DNA from: Pseudomonadota bacterium
GTDB lineage: Bacteria; Pseudomonadota; Alphaproteobacteria; Rhizobiales; Hyphomicrobiaceae
Assembly: GCA_023410905.1 (NCBI GenBank)
Contig: JAEYPL010000036.1
Span: 1-22,624, forward strand
Length of the DNA stretch: 22,624 bases
Direction of reading: 5' to 3'
Part shown: piece by piece, positions 14,233-21,780 of the stretch
Position numbering within the stretch: the first letter of the stretch is position 1
Layout of the letters: the number at the start of each line of letters is the position of its first letter
The notes under the pieces: model-generated
The model's database searches: none
Told to the model about the DNA's origin: nothing
Seen by the model: only the letters and a program-made list of their open reading frames with translations
Program-made: the position numbers and the translations under genes

Positions 14233-14354
14233 GAGAGAGAAGGCGGGGATGTGGGAATTTGGCGTGCGGCTTGGGCTGGCCGGCGCAGAGTCCGATGGAA
14301 ATTATGCTGATATCTTAGATAGTTGCACAGAGTGCGCTTACTCCATATCAGGTC

Positions 14355-14455
14355 GCGGCATGTGCCGCCTGCATGGGCGTATGCGCCGTAGGGTTCGGGG
14401 GCGAACCCGCCGCCAGATGGCGTTCCGTGCCCGGAGGAAGACACTCTTCCCCCGG
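14355..14455. other. Cluster of stem-loops between the RND gene and the metal operon
   Basis: Several hairpins lie within about 100 bp: GCGGCA/TGCCGC (14355-14368); GGCG/CGCC around TATG just after it; GGGTTCG (14391-14397) with CGAACCC (14402-14408), perfect with a GGGG loop; and CCGGAGGAAG (14431-14440) with CTTCCCCCGG (14446-14455), with one mismatch. The last begins 23 bp past the RND stop codon and is the best candidate for the RND terminator, although no U-tract follows. The rest of the 317-bp gap holds only the Mur-like sites. Confidence 0.5.
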
Positions 14456-14478
14456 AACTCGAGTCCTACGGCGTGCCG

Positions 14479-17400
14479 CTACTCGGCTGGTGCCGGCTTC
14501 GGTACGTGAGCATCGGCGATCGCTGGCGGCGCACCGGCGTGCTTCAGAGGACGATTGCCGGTGAGTGCGCGAAGCATCACGTAGAAGAGCGGCGTCAGGA
14601 AGATGCCGAAGATCGTCACGCCGATCATGCCTGAGAACACCGCGATGCCCATGGCTTGACGCATTTCCGCGCCGGCACCAACCGAGAGCACCAGAGGAAC
14701 CACACCCATGATGAAGGCGAGCGACGTCATCAGAATGGGCCTCAGTCGCAGCCGACTCGCCTCGATCGCCGCCTGCAGCGGCGTGCGTCCCGCGAACTCC
14801 AACTCGCGCGCGAACTCCACCATCAGGATCGCATTCTTCGCCGATAGTCCGACGAGAACGACGAGGCCGATCTGCGTGAAGACATTGTTGTCGCCACCGC
14901 TGATCCACACGCCGGTCAACGCTGCCAGAAGTCCCATGGGCACGATCATGATGATCGACAGCGGAAGCGTCAGGCTTTCGTAAAGTGCCGCCAGCACGAG
15001 AAACACGAGCAGCACCGAAAGCGGGAAAATCAGGACGGCGGAATTGCCCGCCAGGATCTCCTGATAGGTCAGCTCCGTCCACTCGAACGCAATGCCCTTC
15101 GGTAGTGTCTCCGCCGCGATGCGTTCTGCCGCCGCCTGCGCCTGCCCCGACGAGTAGCCGGGAGCGGGACCGCCGGTGATGTCGGCCGAGAGGAAGCCGT
15201 TGTAGCGCATGGCGCGCTCAGGGCCCGCTGCCTGCTGCACCTTGAGCAGTGCCGAAAGCGGGATCATGTCGCCCGTCCGCGAGCGCACCTTGAGCTGACC
15301 GATGTCATCGGCGCGCGCGCGAAACTGTGCGTCGGCCTGCACGCGCACGGAGTACGTGCGGCCGAAGCGGTTGAAGTCGTTGACGTACAGCGAGCCGAGA
15401 TAGATCTGCATGGTCTCGAACACATCCGTCACGGCCACGCCGAGCTGGCGCGCACGCGTTCGGTCGATCTCCGCATAGAGCTGCGGCACGTTCACCTGAT
15501 AGCTCGTGAAGAGACCGGTGATCTCCGGCGCCTGGCCGGCACGCGCGAGGAATGCGTTCTTGGCTGCTTCGAGCTCATCGTATCCGAGACCGACGCGATC
15601 CTCGATCTGGAGCTTGAAGCCGCCGACCGTGCCGAGGCCCGCGACCGGTGGCGGCGGGAACATGGCGATGAACGCATCCTTGATGCCGGCGTACTGCTGA
15701 TTGAGCTGCATTGCGATGGCAGGACCGGCGAGTTCCGGCGAGCGGCGCTCGCTGAATGGCTTCAGCGTGGCGAAGACGATGCCGGCGCTCGCGCTGTTCG
15801 TGAAGCCGGCGATCGAGAGGCCGGGAAAGGCCACGGCGTTCTCGACACCCGGATGCTTCATCGCGATCTCGCTCATGCGACGTATCACATCTTCCGTGCG
15901 GTCGAGCGTGGCGCCGTCGGGAAGCTGCGCAAAGCCGATCAGATATTGCTTGTCCTGCGCCGGCACGAAGCCCGAGGGCACAGCCTTGAGCACGCCAAAA
16001 GCCGCGATGACCAACGCCAGATAGATGCCGAAGCCTGCGGCCTTGCGCGATAGCACGCCCTTGACGCCACCCGTGTAGGCGTTCGTTCCACGGTGGAAGA
16101 TCGCGTTGAAGCCGCGGAACAGCCAACCGAGCGTCATGTCGAGAAAGCGCGTCAGCCGGTCCTTGGGGGCATCGTGTCCCTTGAGCAGCAGTGCGGCGAG
16201 GGCTGGCGAAAGAGTCAGGGAGTTGATTGTCGAGATGACCGTCGAAATGGCGATGGTCAGCGCGAACTGACGATAGAACTGACCGGTCAGGACTGTGATG
16301 AACGCGAGCGGCACGAACACGGCCACGAGCACGAGCCCGATTGCGATGATGGGCCCCGAGACTTCCTGCATGGCCTTGTACGTTGCCTCGCGCGGCGGGA
16401 GCCCCTCTTCGATATTCCGCTCGACATTCTCGACGACGACGATCGCGTCGTCGACGACGATGCCGATCGCGAGCACCAAGCCGAAGAGCGTCAGCGCGTT
16501 GATCGAGAATCCGAGCGCGTACATGACCGCGAACGTGCCGACGATCGAGACCGGCACGGCGGCGAGCGGGATGATCGAGGCGCGCCACGTCTGCAAGAAG
16601 AGGACGACGACGATCACGACGAGGGCAACTGCTTCGAGCAGCGTCATGACGACGGCCTCGATCGAGGCGCGAACGAATTGCGTCGGGTCGTAGACAATGC
16701 CGAAGTCCACGCCTTCGGGCATGTTCTGCTTGAGTTCGGCCATCGTAGCGCGGACGTTTTCGGAGATTTGCAGTGCGTTCGAGCCGGGCGCCTGGAATAT
16801 GCCGAGTCCGACCGCCGATTTGTTGTCGAGCAGCGCGCGAAGTGAATACTCTGCGGCGCCGAGCTCGATGCGTGCGATATCGCGCAAGCGCACGATCTGG
16901 CCGTTGGTGCCGGCCTTGACGACGATGTTGCCGAAGTCCTCTTCTGTCTGAAGGCGACCTTGGGCGTTTACCGGGAGCTGCAGGTCGATGTGTGCCGGAG
17001 CTGGCGACGCGCCGATCACGCCCACCGCGGCCTGCACGTTCTGCGCGCGAATTTCATTGACGACGTCTGCCGCCGATAGTCCGACTTCGGCTGTCTTGGC
17101 CGGATCGAGCCAGATACGCATGGCATAGTCGCCGCCGCCGAAGATCTGCACTTGGCCGACGCCTTCGATCCGCGCGAGCCGATCCCTGACATTGAGCACC
17201 GCGTAGTTGCGTAGGTACGTCATGTCGTAGCGATCATTGGGCGAAAGAAGATGCACGACCATCGTGAGATCGGGCGAGCTTTTCACCGTCGTGATGCCAA
17301 TGCGGCGGACCTCCTCCGGGAGACGCGGCTCGGCCTGGCCCACGCGGTTCTGTACGAGCTGCTGGGCCTTGTCGACGTCGGTGCCGAGGCGGAACGTGAC

Positions 17401-17679
17401 CGTCAGTGTCATGACGCCGTCGGCCGTCGCCTGGCTGCTCATGTAGAGCATGTCCTCGACGCCGTTGATCTGCTCTTCGAGCGGCGTCGCGACGGTTTCG
17501 GCAATGACCTTTGGGTTGGCGCCCGGATACTGCGCGCGCACCACGACCGAGGGGGGCGCCACTTCGGGATATTCCGAGATCGGCATCACGCGAAGCGCGA
17601 GAAGGCCGGCGAGAAAGATCAGCACCGACAGCACGCCGGCGAAGATCGGTCGATCAATGAAAAATCTGGAGATGTTCAT
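14479..17679 (-). CDS. RND multidrug efflux permease, HAE-1 family, MexF-like
   Basis: A 1066-residue inner-membrane proton/drug antiporter, full length for the AcrB/MexB group. It starts MNISRFFIDRPIFAGV and has the conserved membrane motif GIVVDDAIVVVENVERN with the paired aspartates of proton transfer, plus LTLSPALAALLLKGHDAPKD, QDKQYLIGFAQLPDGATLDR and the second-half signatures DNNVFTQIGLVVLVGLSAKNAI and MTSLAFIMGVVPL. From memory, many stretches are close to Pseudomonas MexF and BpeF. It lies 84 bp after the adaptor gene on the same strand. No outer-membrane TolC/OprN-type gene follows inside the operon, so it likely borrows one from elsewhere. The start is the only ATG giving the standard N-terminal helix. 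Confidence 0.97.
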   Translation of the reverse strand: MNISRFFIDRPIFAGVLSVLIFLAGLLALRVMPISEYPEVAPPSVVVRAQYPGANPKVIAETVATPLEEQINGVEDMLYMSSQATADGVMTLTVTFRLGTDVDKAQQLVQNRVGQAEPRLPEEVRRIGITTVKSSPDLTMVVHLLSPNDRYDMTYLRNYAVLNVRDRLARIEGVGQVQIFGGGDYAMRIWLDPAKTAEVGLSAADVVNEIRAQNVQAAVGVIGASPAPAHIDLQLPVNAQGRLQTEEDFGNIVVKAGTNGQIVRLRDIARIELGAAEYSLRALLDNKSAVGLGIFQAPGSNALQISENVRATMAELKQNMPEGVDFGIVYDPTQFVRASIEAVVMTLLEAVALVVIVVVLFLQTWRASIIPLAAVPVSIVGTFAVMYALGFSINALTLFGLVLAIGIVVDDAIVVVENVERNIEEGLPPREATYKAMQEVSGPIIAIGLVLVAVFVPLAFITVLTGQFYRQFALTIAISTVISTINSLTLSPALAALLLKGHDAPKDRLTRFLDMTLGWLFRGFNAIFHRGTNAYTGGVKGVLSRKAAGFGIYLALVIAAFGVLKAVPSGFVPAQDKQYLIGFAQLPDGATLDRTEDVIRRMSEIAMKHPGVENAVAFPGLSIAGFTNSASAGIVFATLKPFSERRSPELAGPAIAMQLNQQYAGIKDAFIAMFPPPPVAGLGTVGGFKLQIEDRVGLGYDELEAAKNAFLARAGQAPEITGLFTSYQVNVPQLYAEIDRTRARQLGVAVTDVFETMQIYLGSLYVNDFNRFGRTYSVRVQADAQFRARADDIGQLKVRSRTGDMIPLSALLKVQQAAGPERAMRYNGFLSADITGGPAPGYSSGQAQAAAERIAAETLPKGIAFEWTELTYQEILAGNSAVLIFPLSVLLVFLVLAALYESLTLPLSIIMIVPMGLLAALTGVWISGGDNNVFTQIGLVVLVGLSAKNAILMVEFARELEFAGRTPLQAAIEASRLRLRPILMTSLAFIMGVVPLVLSVGAGAEMRQAMGIAVFSGMIGVTIFGIFLTPLFYVMLRALTGNRPLKHAGAPPAIADAHVPKPAPAE

Positions 17680-17763
17680 GACTGGCTCGCAGGGAGGGTT
17701 GGACCGCTCCCCGCAGGGCCGGTCAGCAGAAATTGTTCGGATCGCTCATCACGATGGGCGGCA

Positions 17764-19029
17764 CTATTGCTGAGTGGGCTTGGGCTCGACTGCGTCGGTA
17801 CGCGCATCGACGGACGTCACGCGATCCATGCTTGCGGGCTCCGGCGTAACGACGTCACCCGGTCGCACACGCTGCAGGCCGCTGACGACGATCCGCTCAC
17901 CGGCATCGAGGCCGCTGGTCACGATCCGCAAACCATCTGCAATGGCGCCGAGTGTGATCTCGCGATAGGCGGTCTTGTTGCCGTCACCCACGACGATCAC
18001 GAAGCGCTTGCTCTGGTCCGTGCCAATGGCGCGCTCGCTCACGGCGACGATGGGCTCATTCCGCGGCTGAGCCATGCGCACGCGCACGAACTGACCGGGG
18101 ATCAGACGCCCATCGGCGTTGTCGAAGACGGCGCGAAGGCGAACAGTGCCGCTGGTCGCGTCGACCTGATTGTCGATGAGCTGCAGGCGGCCGTTTGTCC
18201 ATGCCCCATTGCTCGTTGGCTTCGAGATTCCGACCGCGACCGTGCCGACTTCAGCGGCGGCATTGGCCTCTGGGCTCAGAGCCGCGAGGATGCGCGATAC
18301 CGTCGTCTCATCGGCGTTGAAGCTCGCGTAGATCGGATTGACCGAGACGAGCGTGGTCAATACCGGAGCGCCCGGACCGGCGGCAACGAGATTGCCGATC
18401 GTTACCTCGAGACGTCCGACGCGTCCTGCGACCGGTGCGCGGACTTCCGTATACTCGAGATTGAGCCGCGCGGCCTGAAGCGCAGCCTTGGCAGCCCGCA
18501 GTGTCGCCTCCGCTTCATTGTAGGCGTTCGTGCGCTGGCCCACGTCCCGCTCGGAATGAGCGGGGCTGCCGAGGAGCCGGCGTGCGCGTTCGGCTTCCGT
18601 GCGCGTGAACAGCGCGCGCGCTTCGGCAGAGGCCACCTGCGCTTCGAGGCGATCGACTTCGGCAGCGTAGGGCGCCGGATCGATGGTGAAAAGGCGCGCG
18701 CCCCTTTCGACCAGCGCGCCTTCGCGGAAGTGCACTTCCTGAACGGTGCCGGCAACGCGCGAGCGTACATCGACGCGGTCGACAGCCTCCAGGCGGCCTG
18801 AGAATTCGTCCCAGATCACCGCTTGCCGAGGCTCGATCGTCGCGACCGAGACAGGGGGGGGCGGCGGCAACATCGGAGTCGGGCTTTCGCTATGCCCCGG
18901 TGCTGCAGTGTAAAGAACAGCGCCAGTCGCTACGCTCGCCGCGACAAGAAAAACCGAGCCCCAGATCCAAGGACGCCGCGCCTTTGCGGACGGCGCCGGT
19001 ACCGGCGCCTCGATGTTGGTATCGCTCAT
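17764..19029 (-). CDS. RND efflux periplasmic adaptor subunit (MexE/AcrA-like)
   Basis: A 421-residue membrane-fusion protein that links the RND pump to an outer-membrane channel. A single N-terminal hydrophobic segment (about 20-42) follows RRPW and acts as a membrane anchor; there is no lipobox cysteine. Then come the split lipoyl domain (SRVAGTVQEVHFREGALVERG with its partner VRAPVAGRVGR), a helical hairpin between them, and the beta-barrel and membrane-proximal domains with DATSGTVRLRA and LIPGQFVRVRM. ATG 19029 was chosen because AGGAG lies 6 nt ahead, whereas the ATG at 19035 abuts it. It is the first gene of a two-gene operon with the RND permease and divergent from the TetR gene. Confidence 0.95.
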   Translation of the reverse strand: MSDTNIEAPVPAPSAKARRPWIWGSVFLVAASVATGAVLYTAAPGHSESPTPMLPPPPPVSVATIEPRQAVIWDEFSGRLEAVDRVDVRSRVAGTVQEVHFREGALVERGARLFTIDPAPYAAEVDRLEAQVASAEARALFTRTEAERARRLLGSPAHSERDVGQRTNAYNEAEATLRAAKAALQAARLNLEYTEVRAPVAGRVGRLEVTIGNLVAAGPGAPVLTTLVSVNPIYASFNADETTVSRILAALSPEANAAAEVGTVAVGISKPTSNGAWTNGRLQLIDNQVDATSGTVRLRAVFDNADGRLIPGQFVRVRMAQPRNEPIVAVSERAIGTDQSKRFVIVVGDGNKTAYREITLGAIADGLRIVTSGLDAGERIVVSGLQRVRPGDVVTPEPASMDRVTSVDARTDAVEPKPTQQ

Positions 19030-19054
19030 GATCATCTCCTGATTCTTTGTTTGT

Positions 19055-19147
19055 CTCAGGCTTGTTTGAAAGAGCGGCCGTTGCTCAGGCGGTTCCGCTC
19101 TCGAATTTCTGCCTCTGAGCCTGACCGTTCTCGTTGTCGCTCAGGCT
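19055..19147. repeat. Short TCAGGC repeats in the adaptor 5' region
   Basis: TCAGGC occurs at 19056-19061, 19085-19090 and 19141-19146, and its inverse AGCCTGA at 19118-19124. The last inverted pair can form a 7-bp stem. They lie just upstream of the adaptor gene and could be part of its transcript leader. Function unknown, and chance is possible. Confidence 0.3.
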
Positions 19148-19317
19148 TTGTTAGCCGTTGTTCGTTTCATGGTGTTGCGCGTCGTTGTTTGTCTTCCTCG
19201 CGCGCGTCGCTCTTGATCAATCTCTCGTCTTCGAGTGGGTCTGCCGTTCAATGAGCCTAGGACGTTCGATGCTATCCAAAGCCGACATCGGCCGACAATT
19301 TCACTTCATGGGGCCGT

Positions 19318-19337
19318 CGAGGTGGTTTGCCACCTCG
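19318..19337 (+). terminator. Orphan perfect hairpin in the RND-TetR intergenic region
   Basis: CGAGGTGG (19318-19325) and CCACCTCG (19330-19337) form a perfect 8-bp stem with a TTTG loop, followed on the plus strand by CTTCTTGCTCTC. It looks like a terminator but no plus-strand gene precedes it, so it could end a small RNA or be a remnant. The remaining 19148-19594 shows no ORF I trust. Confidence 0.4.
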
Positions 19338-19594
19338 CTTCTTGCTCTCAATCTGCCTGCATCAGGTGCTCGACGAAATCATACGCGGGTTTGTCTGGCT
19401 CACCGTTTTGGTTGCGGTCGATAGCCCGATCGCACTCTCGGCTGCCCGCAGCGCGCGTTCAACGACCTGCCGCGTCATAGCCCGGCCGAGCCGGCGGAGC
19501 CACGGTCCGAGGGGCAAAATATCGAATTGCACCAACGGATTTTCGCGAGCGGAGCGTTTCTCAATTATGGGGGTGCAAGCCATGACGCACTCGT

Positions 19595-19636
19595 TTGTCA
19601 GATATTCCGTACCGATCGGTAGGTAATTGATGACAA
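19595..19636. promoter_or_regulatory. 42-bp dyad with central TACCGATCGGTA, probable TetR operator
   Basis: A perfect 12-bp palindrome, TACCGATCGGTA, at 19610-19621 is flanked at equal distances by TTGTCA (19595-19600) and TGACAA (19631-19636), so the whole 42 bp shares one dyad axis. TTGTCA is close to a -35 hexamer on both strands, which would fit divergent promoters for the TetR and RND genes held by one operator, though the -10 elements are poor. Confidence 0.55.
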
Positions 19637-19658
19637 GGGCGGCGTCAACGCCTATTTG

Positions 19659-19673
19659 TACCATCGAGTACGG
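19659..19673 (-). promoter_or_regulatory. Second, partial operator-like site before the TetR gene
   Basis: Read on the minus strand, 19673-19659 is CCGTAC-N5-GGTA, the same pattern as 19607-19621 on the plus strand. It lies 42 bp before the GTG start of the TetR gene, and the opposed orientation suggests two-site binding. Repeated half-sites are seen directly; binding is inferred. Confidence 0.4.
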
Positions 19674-19714
19674 AAATGAAGTATCGCTCGCAGAGATGTG
19701 AAGGAGAATGTGCC

Positions 19715-20305
19715 GTGGCCAAGGGCCGCCCGAGAGAATTCGACCCCGACGAGGCGCTGGACCAGGCCATGATGGTCTTCTGGCAGCAGGGCTTCGAGGG
19801 CGCCTCGTTGTCCGATCTCACGGAGGCCATGGGCATCAGCCGGCCGAGCCTTTACGCCGCCTTCGGCAACAAGGAGGAGCTCTTCCGGCGCGCCATCGAG
19901 CGCTACGTGGAAACGGGGCCTGCTGCCGATCATCTAGCGGCTTTAGCCGAGCCGACTGCGCGCGCGGTCGTCGCGCGAATGCTGCGCACTAAAGCCGAAA
20001 GCCTGACTGATCCCTGCCATCCGTTGGGATGCATGGTGGTGCGCGGCGCATTCTCGTGCGGTGAAGCGGACCAATCCATCAAGGATAAGCTGGCGGAGCT
20101 CTGTAGCAGTGCCGAGGCGGCGCTTACGGAGCGCTTCGAGCGGGCCAAGGCTGAGGGCGACCTTCCGCCATCAAGCAACCCGGCAGCGCTGACCCGATAC
20201 GTTTCAGCGCTCATCCAAGGCATGTCCGTGCAGGCTTCCGGCGGCGCGACGCAGGAGCAGCTTCTGGACGTCGCGGAGATGGCCGTCGCCTCGTGGCCGT
20301 CGTAG
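19715..20305 (+). CDS. TetR/AcrR-family transcriptional regulator
   Basis: A 196-residue DNA-binding repressor-type protein. The N-terminal helix-turn-helix region (about 5-60) reads GRPREFDPDEALDQAM, then GFEGASLSDLTEAMGISRPSLYAAFGNKEELF, a textbook TetR domain. The C-terminal ligand-binding half includes GCMVVRGAFSCGEADQSIKD and ends in a Trp-Pro-Ser tail, typical of one large proteobacterial clade. The start is GTG 19715 with AAGGAG 8 nt upstream; the upstream in-frame ATG (19676) would add residues not seen in homologues. It is divergent from the RND pump, and probably controls it and itself, but could also control the aryl-CoA genes downstream on the same strand. Confidence 0.93.
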   Translation: MAKGRPREFDPDEALDQAMMVFWQQGFEGASLSDLTEAMGISRPSLYAAFGNKEELFRRAIERYVETGPAADHLAALAEPTARAVVARMLRTKAESLTDPCHPLGCMVVRGAFSCGEADQSIKDKLAELCSSAEAALTERFERAKAEGDLPPSSNPAALTRYVSALIQGMSVQASGGATQEQLLDVAEMAVASWPS

Positions 20306-20453
20306 GTCCACGTCGCGTGAAACCCATCGCGCAACTCTCCCTTTTCGACTAGCTTCGATGCGGCAAGCCGACCCTTGCCGTGAAGTACTTCTATCGCGCT
20401 GCTCTGTGGCATGGAGAACAGGCCAATCGTTTTCCCGGGAAGGAGACGATGCC

Positions 20454-21758
20454 ATGTCGCTGCGCGCGGATGCAGTTTCATTCGACGCGATGGAAAGCGC
20501 AAGCGTTGACGAGCTGCATGCCCTGCAGCTTGCACGCCTCAAGGAAACGCTCTCGCGCACGTACGCGCAAGTCCCGCACTATCGCCGGAAGTTCGATGCG
20601 GCTGGCATTCATCCGACTGATTTGAGATCTCTCGCGGACCTCTCCAGTTTCCCGCTCACGACCAAGGAAGATCTGCGGCAGAATTATCCATTCGGCATGT
20701 TCGCCGTGCCCATGGATAAGATCACGCGCGTCCATGCATCGAGCGGCACAACCGGCCAGCCGACCGTGGTCGGTTACACCGAGGGCGATGTGCGTACGTG
20801 GGCCAGTCTTGTGGCGCGCTCGATCCGAGCGGCCGGCGGGCGGCCGGGCGACAAGATCCACGTGGCGTATGGCTATGGCCTCTTCACCGGCGGCCTCGGG
20901 CTGCACTACGGCGCCGAGCAACTCGGATGCACGGTCATTCCGGTCGGCGGCGGCTTCACCGACCGACAGGTTCAGCTGATCGCCGATTTCAAGCCCGATA
21001 TCATCGCGGTGACGCCGTCATATCTCCTCGCTATCGCGGACGAGTTCGATCGCAGGGGCATCAGTGCGCGCGACACGAGCCTGCGCATAGCGATCTGCGG
21101 CGCCGAGCCTTGGACGGACAGCATGCGCGACGAAATCGAGCGTCGCATGGGCCTGCAGGCAGTCAACATCTACGGGCTTTCCGAAGTCATCGGGCCGGGC
21201 GTCGCGCAAGAGTACGCCGCGAGCAAGGATGGCTTGACCATCTGGGAGGACCACTTCCTGCCCGAGATCATCGATCCCGAGACGGGTGCGGTGCTTCCTG
21301 ATGGTGAGGAGGGTGAGCTTGTTTTTACCTCGCTCACCAAGGAGGCCATGCCCATCATCCGTTATCGCACGCGCGATCTGACCCGCCTGCTGCTCGGGAC
21401 TGGCCGCGCCATGCGGCGTGTCGAGCGCATCAAGGGCCGCAGCGACGACATGCTCATCATTCGCGGCGTCAATGTCTTTCCCTCTCAGATCGAGAGCGTT
21501 CTCGCGACCATGCCGGACTTCGCACCGCACTACATTCTGGAGATCTCGCGTCCCTCGCAGCTCGACGAGCTCGAAGTCATCGTCGAGACGCGGGACGAGG
21601 CAGGCGCTGAGGTTCAGGCTGCTCTCGCGCGCCAAGCCGAGCATCTGATCAAGGCGCTAGTCGGCGTGACGAGCAACGTACGGGCCGTCTCTCCGGGAAT
21701 GGTCGAGCGGTCACAAGGCAAGGCGCGGCGCGTCATCGACAAGCGGCCCAAAAGCTGA
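20454..21758 (+). CDS. paaK: Phenylacetate-CoA ligase family protein (PaaK-like aryl-CoA ligase)
   Basis: A 434-residue cytoplasmic adenylate-forming enzyme that would convert an arylacetate plus ATP and CoA to arylacetyl-CoA. Motifs include the ATP-binding loop SSGTTGQPTVVGYTEGD, the acyl-binding region YGYGLFTGGLGLHYGAEQLG, AEPWTDSMRDEIE, YGLSEVIGPGVA, the hinge GRSDDMLIIRGVNVFPSQIE and a C-terminal SQGKARRVIDKR with the likely catalytic lysine. Length and motifs are standard for PaaK. ATG 20454 has AGGAG 8 nt upstream. A DpgC-like gene follows 22 bp after the stop, so the substrate may be a hydroxylated arylacetate rather than phenylacetate; no other paa genes are in the window. Confidence 0.93.
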   Translation: MSLRADAVSFDAMESASVDELHALQLARLKETLSRTYAQVPHYRRKFDAAGIHPTDLRSLADLSSFPLTTKEDLRQNYPFGMFAVPMDKITRVHASSGTTGQPTVVGYTEGDVRTWASLVARSIRAAGGRPGDKIHVAYGYGLFTGGLGLHYGAEQLGCTVIPVGGGFTDRQVQLIADFKPDIIAVTPSYLLAIADEFDRRGISARDTSLRIAICGAEPWTDSMRDEIERRMGLQAVNIYGLSEVIGPGVAQEYAASKDGLTIWEDHFLPEIIDPETGAVLPDGEEGELVFTSLTKEAMPIIRYRTRDLTRLLLGTGRAMRRVERIKGRSDDMLIIRGVNVFPSQIESVLATMPDFAPHYILEISRPSQLDELEVIVETRDEAGAEVQAALARQAEHLIKALVGVTSNVRAVSPGMVERSQGKARRVIDKRPKS

Positions 21759-21780
21759 TCGCAAGAAGGACGGACACACG

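Noticed and set aside
16093..18801. Plus-strand frames of 250 and 516 codons across the RND and adaptor genes
   Set aside because: They are antisense to strongly conserved genes; the Asp/Arg/Glu/His-rich composition is the usual reverse image of GC-rich coding sequence.
19158..19424. Small plus-strand frame (88 codons) in the RND-TetR gap, and a 100-codon minus-strand frame at 19362-19664
   Set aside because: Neither has a good start signal or recognisable sequence; the plus frame contains the orphan hairpin, and the minus frame spans the TetR operator.
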